Position numbers and translations under genes: made by a program | The notes under the pieces: model-generated | The model's database searches: none | What the model was told of the DNA's origin: nothing | What the model saw: the letters and a program-made list of their open reading frames with translations, nothing else | Assembly (NCBI GenBank): GCA_021464415.1 | Contig: CM038471.1 | Coordinates: forward strand, 28,431,234 to 28,495,233 | Source of the DNA: Lonicera japonica | Lineage: Eukaryota > Streptophyta > Magnoliopsida > Dipsacales > Caprifoliaceae | Length of the DNA: 64,000 nucleotides | Reading direction: 5' to 3' | In this document: positions 20,971 to 32,639 of the stretch, one piece after another | Numbering within the stretch: the stretch's first letter is position 1 | How the letters are laid out: each line of letters opens with the position of its first letter

Positions 20971-22206
20971 ATGTCTTCTTATCGCACAAATTCTGATTTT
21001 TCTTATGTTGAAGCTCGAGATACTCTGATATCTTCTGAAAATGGTTTAAACTTTGGTGCATTCAGTCCTTTAGCGGGCTGGTGCCATCGTCCTGTAGATT
21101 TTTCCTTTTTGTTAGGCGCTTTGTATTTCTAGAGCCCTGCTGATCATCTTTTCCGCTTCGAGCTAGATGAGTTATGCCCTACTTATGAGGAGTTTTCCTG
21201 GCTGTTGCGTTCTGACGTTCGTTTCCCAATGGCTGTTCCCATAAAAGAAATCGGTCCTCGAGATATGCTGATTGCTCTGTTAGCCATTCCCCAAACGGCT
21301 TGTGATGGTTTTATTATCGACGGGCTTCTTGACCTCCATAAAATGGTGAGATTCTTTCATCGTTACGAAGAGAGAGCCACTTATAGCGTGGGGCGTACTG
21401 CGGCGGCCTTGATCTGTCTTGTTTCTGATATGCTAACGGTGACGGGCTCTTCCCATGTCGATCCGACTATTCTGAGTTTAATTTACCATGTTAGGAATGG
21501 GGAATCTATAGTGCCTATCGTTCTCGCAGAGACTCTGAATGGCCTAGATGATCTCAAAAAGGGAAGTCCGCGTTTGCTATATATATGGCTATTGGAGCAT
21601 TTCCGATCAGTGGGTTTCAATGGGGTTCGGCTTGACAACCCGACGCACTTCTTCCGTCGTCCCCTCTTTGGTGCCTTGACCATGTCTTCCTCTGATTGGA
21701 CGGTGTGGTTTTCGGAGAATTTTTGGGCTATCCGGTGGAACATTCCTTGGTGGAAACTGAGGGCGATGGTGCTTAGTACAGGAGGTCAGAATTACGTTCG
21801 GCTCCGTGGGCTCTGGTTCACTTCCTTTTATCTCCCAGGACATCTTTTTCGGCAGTTCAACGTCCCTCAGGACATTCCCCTTGGCCTGAACAACTTCTCT
21901 TCCGAGTCTAAATTTCTGACCCAGCATGTTTCTTTATCTGTGGAGAGAATGTGGCGTGCTCGACTGACTTATCAGTTCAACTATGCCTATTTTGGTATTA
22001 CCCGGCCCCTCCGGGTTGACATCGTCCATTCTTGTTGGGGGTCTCTAGAAGAGGAGCTGATTGATGACCCCTTTCAAATGAAATGGTTTCGGTTCATGGA
22101 TTTCGAGCCCACAGAGGAGAGCATTGTCTTTGCATACCATATCCTGGATGAGGCTCTAATTGACTTGGCCACTGAGGACCTTGCTTGGCCAACCCCTAGG
22201 GATTAG
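20971..22206 (+). pseudogene. Antisense gene 2: DUF7745-like protein, intronless
   Basis: ATG at 20971 (MSSYRTNSDFSYVEARDTLI) opens a frame of 411 codons to TAG 22204-22206. One in-frame TAG at 21130-21132 interrupts it after LLGALYF. Without that codon the frame is open throughout. Residues about 70-75 read CPTYEEF, and further on AALICLVSDMLTVTGSS, PTILSLIYHVRNGESIVPIV, LAETLNGLDDLKKGS and RLLYIWLLEHF. This follows the DUF7745 pattern (PTxEEY; an L-I-L-V helix, N-x-x-P block, then LLYxWFLxHL) seen in plant proteins often beside transposons. No catalytic motif is evident. The single stop and otherwise clean frame suggest recent decay. It has its own palindrome-bearing promoter and ends about 220 bp before the convergent end of pol. 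Confidence 0.7.
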
Positions 22207-22424
22207 GTTTTTCATGTATGCTGTATCTCCTTTGTAACTTTCTGTATTCTGAACCACCTTAATAATATACGAAGGATTGTTTATGGGAAATAAATTTCTA
22301 TACAATGTTTAAACCGGGCCTGAAGTCACTTCTCAGGTTGCCTACGTTCCCCTTTTGATTTTTCAAAGACACAAGTTTGAGTTGGGGCTCAGGTTTACGT
22401 AGTTCTTATCCATACATATTATAT

Positions 22425-23784
22425 CTATTGGTAATACTTCTTCAATCGATCTATATTGACTGGTGAATGCAGTAATTGTCCGTCTAAGTCAGCGAGCATA
22501 GCGGCACCCCCTATATCAATCTCTTTGACAATGTATGGCCCTGTCCACTTCTGCCCGAACTTTCCCCTTGGGTCTCTGGTTGGTTCTTGAATTTCTTTCA
22601 ACATGATGTCGTTCTCATTGATACCCTGAGTTTTTACTTTCTGGTTAAATGCTCGAGCGATTCTCTTCTGATACCCTTGGTGGTGATATGCGGCTCTTAA
22701 TCTCTTCTCATCTAGCAAGGCCAGCTCGTTATAACGTGCCTGGACCCATTCCATCTCATTAACTTGATTCTCTAGCATTACTCTGAGGGAAGGGACTTCT
22801 AATTCAACAGGGAGGACTGCTTCCATCCCGTATGTAAGGGAAAATGGGGTTGCCCCGGTGGAGACCCTCTCGGTGGTGCGGTATCCCCACAATGCATGTG
22901 ATAATTTTTTCGGCCAGTCTCGACAGGTGTCGGTCATCTTGCTTAGGATATTCTTCAGATTCTTGTTGGCGGCCTCAACTGCCCCATTGGTTTGTGGTCT
23001 GTATGGCGAAGATCTGTGTCGGGTAATACCGTATTCCTCCATGACTGTATTAGCCTCTCCTTCGAAGTGGGTGTCGTAATCCGTGATGATCTCGTGAGGG
23101 ACCCCATACCGACAGATGATATTCCGTCTAACGAATTGGGCAACTTTCCTAGCGTCAAGGGCTTGGAAAGACTCGGCCTCTACCCATTTGGTGAAGTAGT
23201 CGATGGCCACTAGTATAAATTCATGGCCATTGCTGGCTTTGGGCGAAATCTTTCCAATGATGTCAATTGCCCAGGTTGCGAAAGGCCAGGGAGCAGTCAT
23301 GTTGTACAACTCTTTCGTAGGAAGTTTCTGAGATTTAGCATAGATCTAGCACTTGTGACAACGGCGTACGTGGTTAACACAGTCGTTTTGCAGGGTAGAC
23401 CAGTAATAACCTTGTTTGATGATTTTGCAGGCAAGTGTATGGCCGCTCATATGAGGTACAATCGCCCCCATGTATCTGATCCATCATTTTGACAGATTCT
23501 TCTTTAGTGAGACATTGTAGATGGGTCCCATCGTAGTTCCTCTTATACAGCCTTCCGGCACAAAGTATGAACCTTGATGCTAATCTCCTGAGTGTGACCC
23601 GCGTTCTCTTTTCTGTTTGTTCGGGATACCGATGATTTTTCAATAGGTTCCAGATGTCATAAAACCAAGTGGTTGAGTCCCCATCCTTTTCATTCTCTAC
23701 CTCAAGGGCCATGCAGTGTGCTGGTCCTGGTCTTCTTTGTACGGTAAGAGTTATTTCTTCTATCCCCTCCAGGATATCGATCAT
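22425..23784 (-). pseudogene. Integrase part of Tat pol
   Basis: Upper part (23784-23374): MIDILEGIEEITLTVQRRPG and then RLYKRNYDGTHLQCLTKEES, followed after a frame change near 23455 by the HHCC zinc region (HMSGHTLACKII and NHVRRCHKC). An in-frame TAG lies right after CHKC. Lower part (23309-22425): WAIDIIGKISPKASNG, IITDYDTHF and YRPQTNGAVEAANKNLKNIL, which carry the D, D and E of the catalytic core, though the second Asp is followed by TDYDTHF rather than the usual T-D-N-G-x-x-F. Then KFGQKWTGPYIVKEI, the C-terminal chromatin/DNA-binding region. The last residues DRLKKYYQ are a typical Ty3 end. It would insert the cDNA; one stop and one frameshift disable it. Confidence 0.85.
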
Positions 23785-23919
23785 TGATGCCAGGGTTGCT
23801 AGTGCGTCAGCAAAACTGTTTTGTGACCTGGGGACATAGTAAAACTCCGAATGCTCAAATCTCCCTGCGACATCCTCCAGTCGGGCGAGGTATGGTACTA
23901 ACTTCTCATCTCTGATCTT

Positions 23920-25527
23920 TCATTCTTTTAGCACTTGGTGGACTACTAATGCCAAATCTCCATGCAGTTGTATTCTTCGTATACCCCTTTGGAGTGCGAT
24001 CTCTAATCTAATTATACAAGCTTCATACTCGGCCATATTGTTAGTGCAGAAGAAGTAGAGACGATATGATACCAGAGAGTGAGTTTGGTCTGGAGAGACC
24101 AACAGGATGCCTATTCCATTCCCGTTTCGATTAGCGGCCCCGTCAAAGTACAATTTCCAGTCTTCATCGATCTCAACATTCATGATAGTTTCATCTGGAA
24201 ATTTGGCTTCTTCCAACATGTCTCCCAATATTGGGTTGTGGGCCAGGGAATCAGTTATGATTTTTCCTTTGACTGCCTTCTGGGTCATGTAGGTGATGTC
24301 GAATTCGGAGAGTAGGAATAACCATTTTGCCATACGGTTTGAGAGAGCTGGTTTCTCGAAGAGGTATTTTAGCGGATCTATTCGTGATGCCAGGATGACT
24401 GGGAAAACTAGCATGTAGTGCCGTAATTTCTGTGTTACCCAAACAAGAGCGGTGCATGATTTCTCCAATAGCGTGTAGTTTATCTCAAATGGGGACAGTT
24501 TCTTGCTGATGTAGTAGATGGCCTGTTCTTTTCGGGTATCAATCACATGTTGGGCTAGCATAGCTCCTGCAGCCGAATCCATGACCGTTAGATATAAGAT
24601 TAGTGGCAGTCCGGTCTGTGGTGGGGCTAATACTGGGGGGTTGGAGAGATAGTCTTTGATTCTATCAAAAGCCTCCTGGCACTGATCGTCCCATTCTCCT
24701 GGTGAAGATTTCCTCAGGAGCTTGAAGATGCGCTCGCAAGTCTGAGTGAGCTGAGAGATGAACCTACTGATGTATTGCAAATTACCCAAAAATTTACGGA
24801 CTTCTTTTTCAGTACGAGGCTCGGGCATTTCTCGGATAGCTCGAACCTTGGCAGGGTCTACCTCGATTCCTTTCTTACTAACGACATATCCCAGGAGTTT
24901 TCCCTTAGTTACCCCTAACACACACTTCTGCGGATTGAGTCTCATCTGGTACTGGCGGAGTCGGTCAAAAAAAGCCCGTAATGCTGGTACATGACCTTCC
25001 CTTTCTTTTGACTTGATTATCATATCGTCCACATATACTTCTACTTCTTTGTGAATCATGTCGTGGAAGATAGCTGTAGCTGCCTTCTGATATGTTGCCC
25101 CGGCATTCTTTAGCCCAAATGGCATAACGGTGTAGCAGTATGTTCCCCATGGTGTGATAAATGCTGTTTTCTCTTGGTGATCTGGGTGCATCTTGATCTG
25201 ATTATACCCGGCAAAACCATCCACGAATGATTTCAAGGCATGGTTGGCAGTATTATCTATTATCAAATCAATGTTGGGTAATGGGAAATCGTCTTTTGGG
25301 CAAGCTTTATTGAGATCTCGGTAATCTACACACATGCGGACCTTCCCATTTGCCTTTGGAACGGGCACAATGTTGGCTAACCATGAAGGGTACTCGATCA
25401 CCCGCAAGAACCCTACACTCAGTTGTTTCATCACTTCTTCTTTTACTTTTAGGGACCATTCTGGCGTAAGCTTTCTCAATTTTTGCTTGACGGGTCTGAA
25501 CTCCAGCTTGGTGTGTATCTCGTGCAT
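23920..25527 (-). pseudogene. Reverse transcriptase, RNase H and archaeal-type RNase H of Tat pol
   Basis: 535 open codons. RT: KVRMCVDYRDLNKACPKDDF, YNQIKMHPDHQEKTAF, VMPFGLKNAGATYQ and VEVYVDDMIIKSKE with catalytic YVDD. Ty3 RNase H: SAAGAMLAQHVIDTRKEQAI and YYISKKLSPFEINYTLLEK. Second, archaeal-type RNase H: WKLYFDGAANRNGNGIGILL and NNMAEYEACIIRLEIALQRG. A tandem second RNase H defines the Tat lineage. The frame is lost at TGA 23920-23922 but continues in phase beyond (RDEKLVPYLARLEDVAGRFE), so this is one nonsense change. Upstream, a TAG separates DMPGLNS from IVMHEIHTK. Confidence 0.9.
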
Positions 25528-25716
25528 GACTATTTAGCTGTTCAAACCTGGCATATCAGCATAGGACCAGGCAAAGATATCCACGTACTCATTCAAAGTT
25601 TGTGTGAATTCCTCTCTTTCTGCCTCACTTAGACTTGCCCCAATACGAACTTCTTTCCTTTCCTTCTCATGACTATCTGGCTGTTCAAACTCGCTTTGTA
25701 TGCACTGTTCCTCCCG

Positions 25717-27070
25717 TTAAGGGTGTTCATTTAGTCTTTCCATTTTCATATAAGCAATTACAGAATCAGAACTAACAGGATACCGCAAAATAGAGTCTTC
25801 TTCGTTAATAACAGTGTTTATAGGTACAAGTTTGAAAAGTAAATCTAGGAGAGACTCCTCTTTAGCCTTACCCTTGCTCTTATCTCTTACCCTTACAACT
25901 TCACTCTTTCCCCCTTTTTCCTGGTAATCTAGATCAGCGTGTATTAAGTGTACAGGGTCGTCCCTTGACCCATCATCCTCTAGAGCCATGACGTCGAAGA
26001 GATCTCCAATCATTTCTTCCTCTTCACCTTCCTCGTCTTCGTGTTCTTCCCTCGGCCCGATCGTTAACTTAGTAGAGAAGCCGTGTATAACATTTTCCTT
26101 GAGATAAAGGTCCTCTTCATAGAAGATTTCCCATCCTGGAAGGTTATCTCCGTCGTTGTTCCTCCAAGGCTCCTGAAAGTCGCAAAAGGGGAAGTCCTCT
26201 CATTCTTTGACAAAAAATCCATTAAGAGAGCTAAAACTCGGACACTGATACCATTGACCCCTTTTTTTTTGGTCGTCTTCTTCGGTGTGTTGGTACCCCA
26301 ACCCTTCTCTTTCATGCCTCGTTACTGGTTCTAAGGCCTGAAGTAATCCTGGTTGCCCTACTCCCAGGCTGGCTCCGGGTAAGTATTTCATCATTCTTAG
26401 CATATATATGATTTTGGTGCTGAGACCGGGGATATTATCAGGGGGAAGGTACTTGATTCTTTGGGTGGTGAGAGCTTGCACTTGAGGCTCATAAGAAAAG
26501 CCTCCCAACTGTATGCTTTGACTTCTGATGCCCAAAACAGGTAATTCCAGATCCGTCAAGGTCCTTTCAGGATCTCCTTGGATGGTGATTATATTCCCTT
26601 CGAACGGTATCTTGATCTTCTGGTGTAAGGAGGAAGGGAGTGCTCCTATGTCATGTAGCCATGCTCTTCCCAACAGGAGGTTAAAACTGAAAGGAATGTC
26701 TATGATTTGAAAATCGGCCGAAAAGTTTCTGGGACCGACCATGAGATCAAGCTTCAGAGAACCCAGAACGGCCTGCCTAGTGTTTTCATAGGCTTTAACG
26801 GTTACCGCTGACGGAGAAAGTTCTGAATCTAAGATACCCAGACATCTGGAGGTTTTCAGGGGGCAAACGTTTATAGTTTACCCATTGTCGATGAGAACCT
26901 ATGGCAGGATTTTCCTTCGGGTCCGGACAGTGATATGGAGGGCCAGACTGTGTCTCTTCTCCAGTGGAGATAAGTCTTCTTCTGAAAATGACAGAGTTCT
27001 TTGGACTGTAAGTGACCCAATCATGTTTGACAGTTGTTCGGCGTGGAATCTGGTGATATGATGGCCTCAT
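25717..27070 (-). pseudogene. Protease and linker of Tat pol
   Basis: Near 26890-26870 the minus strand reads VLIDNG, stop, TINVCP, the retropepsin active-site strand with DNG for D-T/S-G and TAA where Ser is expected. It is followed by SELSPSAVTVKAYENTRQAV and VGPRNFSADFQIIDIPFSFN with LLLGRAWLHDIGALPSSLHQ, which is the conserved end of plant Ty3 proteases. The linker to RT (26013-25717) is acidic and Lys-rich (RVRDKSKGKAKEES). Several frame changes are present. Confidence 0.7.
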
Positions 27071-27488
27071 CTAAGAGTTTGATGAAGGCGGTCCTGTGAG
27101 GTTTGGAGGCAACCAAGAGACCCCAAATGGTGATGTATGCCTGGGTTTTCTTTAACTGTTCCAGTACTCGATCCCCTCCCATTTCCTTAGGAGAAGGTGT
27201 TTTCTCAGCATCCATTGGTGGTGGCTGATATACCCTTCCTGAACGAGTAATTTGTTGTATCCAAATGGATGCTGGGTCTGATCCCTCTGAGGCTTTCGAC
27301 GATTCTGGTTCTACCGACCAACTGAAAGTTTTGGGGGAGGTCTCTGTCATACAGATTGTCTCCTTGGGAGGGCCTCGGGGCATCTATGGTTGTTTCTTCT
27401 TATGTTAGGTCCATCATATCCTAAATTTTTCGGGATTGGTTTTGATTATAAGTGATTATGAGATCCCCTGATTGGCCTTTCCTAAACC

Positions 27489-28730
27489 CTACCCCGGTAG
27501 GAAGTTCATCTTAGCCATCCATTGGTCAATTATCGGATTGAGGCCTGGCGCAATTTGAGTCTTTTTCGGTGGCACAGTGGATGACTTGTAGGTTGGGTCA
27601 TCTCGAACGAGTTCCACGGGATCAAAGTCTTCTTCATCAGCGGTCAATGCGTTAATTCCTACAGGGGGAGCATGGTTGGGAAGGGGATTGTTAGTAACAT
27701 TGGGCCCGCCGGGTGCTGGAATGGTACCAGCTTCGATTAAATCTTGTATACGATGGCAGAGAGCCAAACAACGTTCCGTGTCATGGCCCGCGGCCTGATG
27801 GTATGCACAATTCTCATTCATTCTCCAAGTACTGGGAATTGGATTTGGTGGAGGGCGTGGGTTAAGTGGAGTGATTAGTCCGGCCTTTCGGAGTAGTTCC
27901 AGGCTTTTGACCAGGGTAGTGGGAAGGGTACAGAAGTTCCTCCTTTTCTTGACCTCGGTGCCCGAAGAGTCTCCTTGTGCGGGCCAACTCATCGGGGGTG
28001 CTTGTTGTGGCTGTTGAAACGGGTTTTGTTGATATGGGTATGAGCTTATTTGGTTTACGGCTAAAGTGGCCGTCTTTATCTACTTGTGACCCCATGCTTA
28101 ACAAGGCTCTAAAGTGTGGGAATACATGTTTTCCCATGCAACTCAATACAGCTGGAGTAAAATTCTTCTGTATGATCTCCAACTGCTCTTCTTCATCGGG
28201 TCGTTTGGACATTTGAGAGGCCATCTCTCTCCAGCGTTTGACGAAATCGCTGAAGCTCTCCTTCTCGCCTTGCTTGGCCATTTCCAGGTGTTTGCGGGTA
28301 ATTTCCAAATCTTCGTTGGACCCGTATTTATTCATGAACTCCTTGACAATATATCTCCAAGTTTTCGTGTGGTGTCTCTCCATATCAAAAAGCCATCTTA
28401 GGGCGGCCCCCGTGAGAGTCATGTGAAAGGCCTAAGCTAATTCTGGCTCTCCGCAACCAGACATTTGTATGGATCTGATGTAGGATTGAAGATGGGTTTT
28501 AGGGGTGTGGTTCCTGTGAATTTGGTGATGGAAGGGAGCTTGAATCCCTGGGGCAATCTTGCTTCTGGGTAGAGGGAGAAAGCATTCATATCTGTAACCT
28601 CATCTGCTCCTTTTATTAGAGAAATCCCCCTTTGCAGAACCTTCATCTGCTCTTTCAGTTTCTTCATTTCTTCACTCTCTCTTGACACCTCGTCGGGGTG
28701 TTCCCGAGGTATAACCGATTCTGCATACAC
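27489..28730 (-). pseudogene. Gag capsid and zinc-knuckle-like region of Tat element
   Basis: Frame one (28730-28437): MKVLQRGISLIKGADEVTDM, an N-terminal gag region. Frame two (28422-27862): MTLTGAALRWLFDMERHHTK, EKESFSDFVKRWREMASQM and FTPAVLSCMGKHVFPHF, the retrotransposon gag domain. Frame three (27992-27489): CAYHQAAGHDTERCLALCHR, which matches the C-x-Y-H-x3-G-H-x4-C pattern that replaces the classic CCHC knuckle in Tat elements. Two frame changes split it. Confidence 0.75.
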
Positions 28731-28934
28731 TGCCTGAAGTCGGTTGATGTCTGGGTATTCATTAGGAGGGGCTACTGGGGCCGGGGGCGGAATAGGCCTT
28801 GCGGAAACTTGTGGCCATGGCTGGTGTTGGGGATCGAGGCCCGGTTGAGGTTGCGGCCAGATGATGGGTGGCTCTGGTTGTTGATAGGTGGAGCCTGAAT
28901 CCGGGGCCCATTGATTCTGATTGTTAGGATCGAT

Positions 28935-29165
28935 CTAAACGGGACCGGCTATGACGGGACTCGTTTGTGGAGGATTGGTTCCTTGGACCGGGGGAAGCAC
29001 TTGTGAAGATTGCCCTTGGTTCTGATCCCGATTTGGTGGTAGTCGCTCAAACCCTGGTGGTGCGGTTCGTTCGGCTGACAACTTTTTTATTCGGATTCGG
29101 GTACCCTGTTGCTCAGTCGTGAGACTTTCTAAATTAATGCTGACGATCATTAGTAAATGATGCAT
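28935..29165 (-). pseudogene. Proline-rich start of Tat gag
   Basis: 76 codons with PPGFERLPPNRDQNQGQSSQ and VLPPVQGTNPPQTSPVIAGP, low-complexity Pro/Gln sequence common at the start of Tat gag. The start codon is uncertain because the 5' leader is deleted just to the right. Confidence 0.5.
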
Positions 29166-29171
29166 CTCGGC

Positions 29172-29213
29172 TAAGGTTGGCTAAATTGAGTAAAACTGAG
29201 GGTAAGGTTGGCT
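29172..29213. other. Deletion junction between two minus-strand elements
   Basis: Left of it is Tat gag, right of it copia RT, both minus-strand. The joint holds an 11-bp direct repeat TAAGGTTGGCT at 29172-29182 and 29203-29213 around AAATTGAGTAAAACTGAGGG. It explains three absences at once: the Tat 5' LTR, the copia 3' half with its LTR, and the second half of the outer element's pol. Confidence 0.7.
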
Positions 29214-30239
29214 GGATTGTTTCACTTGTAATCCAATGAAGTAGTTTATTTCTCCCATCATGCTCATTTCAAATTCCTTTTGCATACAAGTAGAAAATTC
29301 TTTGCAAAGATTGTCGTTAGTAGAACCAAATATAATATCATCAACATAGATTTGTACAAGTAGCATGTCATTGTTATAATTTTTGATAAATAAGGTAGTA
29401 TCAATTTTGCCTCTAACAAAACCATTGTTAATTAAAAATGAACTTAATCTATCATACCATGCTCTAGGTGCTTATTTTAAACCATACAATGCTTTAGAAA
29501 ATTTAAATACATAATCCGGATAAATATGATTTTCAAAAGCGGGAGGTTGTTTCACATAAACTTCCTCTTCAATAAAGCCATTCAAGAAAGCACTTTTCAC
29601 ATCCATTTGATATAATTTAAAATTCTAAAAACATGAATAAGCAAGTAGCATGCGAATTGCTTCTAAACGAGCTACGGGTGCATATGTTTCTTCATAATCA
29701 ATGCCCTCCTCTTGATTGTATCCTTGGGCAACAAGTCTAGCTTTATTTCTAACAATAACACCATTTTCATCCTTTTTATTTCGAAATACCCATTTAGTGC
29801 CTATAATAGTATGATCATTTGGTTTGGGAACAAGTGTCCACACTTTATTTCTCTCAAATTGATTGAGCTCTTCTTGCATAGCAATCATCCAAGATTCATC
29901 TTGTTCGGCTTCATTTATGTTTTTAGGCTCATATTGAGAAACAAATGCCACATTATTGCAAACATTTCTTAAGGATGATCTAGTCATGACCTTACTAGAT
30001 GGATCTCCAATAATTTGATCAATAGGGTGGTTGGACACAAATTTCCAACTCTTAGGTAAATCATTCGAGTTTTGTTCGCCCTTACTTTCTATCTCTTTAG
30101 AAGAAGTTTGAGCACTCGATGATTCTTCCTTAGATGTATCATTAATTTGAATATCCAAAATTTTTTGGATAATTTCAACATCATCATCGGAATGCACTAT
30201 GGGTGCAAAAGGATTAGATTCATCAAAAACAACATGCAT
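29214..30239 (-). pseudogene. Copia reverse transcriptase, truncated
   Basis: 30239-29625: [40 protein letters not shown] and [20 protein letters not shown]. After a stop at 29625 the frame continues with KSAFLNGFIEEEVYVKQPP, a stop after ALYGLK, then MLLVQIYVDDIIFGSTND with the catalytic YVDD and INYFIGLQVKQ. It ends at the deletion joint; the thumb and RNase H are missing. Confidence 0.9.
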
Positions 30240-30475
30240 AGATTCTTGAACAACTAAACTTTTCTTATTATAAACACGATAAGCTTTACTATTAGTAGCA
30301 TATCCAAGAAATATTCCTTCGTCGGATTTAGCATCAAATTTTCCTAAATGATCACGATCATTTAAAATGAAACATTTACAACCAAAAACCTTAAAATATG
30401 CAATATTAGGTTTCTTATCATTCCATAACTCGTAAGGTGTCTTATCTAACTTTTTACGAATAATAACACGATTAG

Positions 30476-31500
30476 TTACATAGCATGCGGTATTAACGGC
30501 TTCCGCCTAGAAATATTCCGGTAAAGAATGTTCATGTAACATGGTTCTAGACATCTCTTGAAGAGATCTATTTTTCCTTTCAACCACACCATTTTGTTAA
30601 AGAGTTCTAGGTGCCGAAAAGTTATGATTAATACCATGCTCATCACAAAAATTCTCAATATCAATATTATCAAATTCTCTACCTCTATCACTTCTAACAT
30701 GTATAATAGAAACACCATTTTCATTTTGAACTTTTCTACAGAATTTAGCAAATACATAAGGTGTTTCACTTTTATGAGTAAGAAAGAATACCCAAGTAAA
30801 TCTAGAAAAATCATCAACAATCACAAAGGCATAGAATTTACCACCTAAACTAGCAACCGAATTAGGTCCAAATAAATCTAAATGTAACATATCAAGTGGT
30901 CTACTAGTAGTAATATCTTTCTTAGATTTAAAGGAAGACTTGTGTTCTTTACTAAGTTGACATGCATCACAAATTCTATCTCTAGCAAATTTAGTTTTAG
31001 GCAATCCTTTAACTAATTCCCTTTTAGATAATTTATTAATTAAATCCATATTAGCATGACCTAATCTTTTATGCCATAACCAAGAAGCATCATTTAACAC
31101 AGATAAACATTTAACATCTTGTTGAGATAAATCATCAAGTTCAAGAGTATATACGTTATTTGATCTATAAGCAACAAACAAGATAGAATTATCACTAATA
31201 TTTTTAACAATGCAACATTCGGATTTAAAAGTAACTTCATAACCTTTATCACACAATTGACTAATACTAAGCAAGTTATGTTTTAAACCGTCAACAAGTA
31301 AAACATTATCAATATAAGAAGATTTATTACCAACCTTACATATACCAATGATTTTGCCCTTGGCGTTGTCCCCGAAAGTCACATTCCCTCATTTCTTGGG
31401 AATAAGACTTAAGAAGTTGTTCTTGTCTCCCGTCATGTGCTTTGAGCAACCACTATCCAAGAACCACTTGGTTTTGCTACCTTTGGCTTTCAAGCACACC
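30476..31500 (-). pseudogene. Copia protease and integrase
   Basis: Protease motif KWFLDSGCSKHMTGD near 31460-31420 with the D-S-G active site, then a TGA near 31390. Integrase (31382-30597): SWLWHKRLGHANMDLINKLS and CDACQLSKEHKSS form the zinc region; DMLHLDLFGPNS, VRSDRGREF and NGVVERKNRSLQE carry D, D and E, with a stop just before QNGVVER at about 30597. A further stop lies near 30508. Downstream [16 protein letters not shown] and [14 protein letters not shown] are the integrase C-terminal region. Confidence 0.9.
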
Positions 31501-32639
31501 TACACCATAACTTTAAGTAACTTTTCCTTTGGTACCCAAAATGTGTTGGGTGCCTTTGGGTTAGCAAACATAATGGTTCCTTTTGGAACCCAAGCAAATT
31601 TCCTTTTAGGGAAACTTTCATTTCGATAAAAACAATGACCCACATAATGAGTATTTCTACCACAATATGAGCAAAGATGAGTGGGATCATGAGGTGTGTA
31701 TGTTTTAAAAAAGTTTTTGTAATCCTTTTGGTTGTCAATTTGGTTATAGCCCAAACCGGCTTTGTCAAAAACACACCTTTGCATTCCTAATAATTTATCC
31801 AAGTTATCCTTTCCTTTGGTGAACTTGGCTGGACTATTAGTTAAGTCATCCACTTGATCTTTCAATTTGACATTTTCTAATATAAGTGAGTTTGGAGTTT
31901 CTTTCTCTTTTCCTTTCTTCAAGGTTTTGTTTTCATTTTTTAAAAATACATTTTCTTTCTCAAAGTTTTCACACTTGCTAGAAATAATCAAATTTTCCTT
32001 TTTGAGGCTTGCATACATTTTAGACAAATTTTTAAATTTTTTATGCAATTCCTCAAACATATCATATAATTCTTCATAGTCATTCTCATCATGTATATCA
32101 TTATTAATAGAGGCATTATCATCACTAGATGAGTTATAAGAAGAGTGTACCTCATCGTCTCTTGCCATAAGGCAAAGATTTGCCGTTTCCTCGTCGCTTG
32201 AATCGGCATTGGACTCACCTTTTTCGGAATCACTCCAAGTGCCTTTGAGGGCGTGTCTTACTTGCTTGAAGGCTTTGTCTCTTTTGTCTCTTCTTTCTTT
32301 TCTTCTAACCGGGCAATTTGTTTTGAAATGCCCTGGTTCATGGCAATGGAAACATTTCTTTTCTTCTTCATTTTTAACTCTTGGTTGAATAGATCGATCA
32401 TTGTTTCTTCTTGATGAAGGATCAAAGTTGTTTCCTTTTCCTTGAAATTTCTTCTTCTTGGCTAGAAATTTTATGAATTTTCTAGAAAGAAGAGCCATAT
32501 CCTCATCTTCTATCATCAACTCCTCATCATCATCTAGTTGAGTTGCTTTGAGAGCTAGTGACCTTTTTGGCTTTTGAATCACTTTCTTCTTCTCCTGCCA
32601 ATTCCTTCTCACGAGTTTTAAGTGAACCCAAGAGTTCAT
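31500..32639 (-). pseudogene. Copia gag C-terminal half with zinc knuckle
   Basis: 379 codons in a frame overlapping the first gag ORF. CFHCHEPGHFKTNCPVRRKE is the CCHC nucleic-acid-binding knuckle. An acidic segment (ADSSDEE, EVHSSYNSSSDDNASI) and a long coiled coil (KNLSKMYASLKKEN, ENVFLKNENKTLKKGKEKE) follow. A second Cys/His cluster CSYCGRNTHYVGHCFYRNE lies near the end, as in SIRE elements. Confidence 0.85.

Larger units (their letters stand above)
13940..29171 (-). mobile_element. Tat-lineage (Ogre-like) Ty3 element with two antisense genes, 5' end deleted
   Basis: Minus-strand element. Reading leftward from 29171: gag (29165-27489), protease (about 27070-26200), RT and RNase H plus a second RNase H (25527-23920), integrase (23784-22425), a 7-kb spacer carrying two plus-strand genes (22206-17126), a 63-bp minisatellite, a purine-rich tract (15470-15452) and a 3' LTR (15451-13940). 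Two RNase H domains in tandem mark the Tat lineage. The 5' LTR, primer site and leader are gone: at about 29172 the sequence changes to a copia RT. It entered the outer element's RT gene after CTTGG (13935-13939); the matching target copy was lost with the 5' end. Even truncated it spans over 15 kb. Confidence 0.85.
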
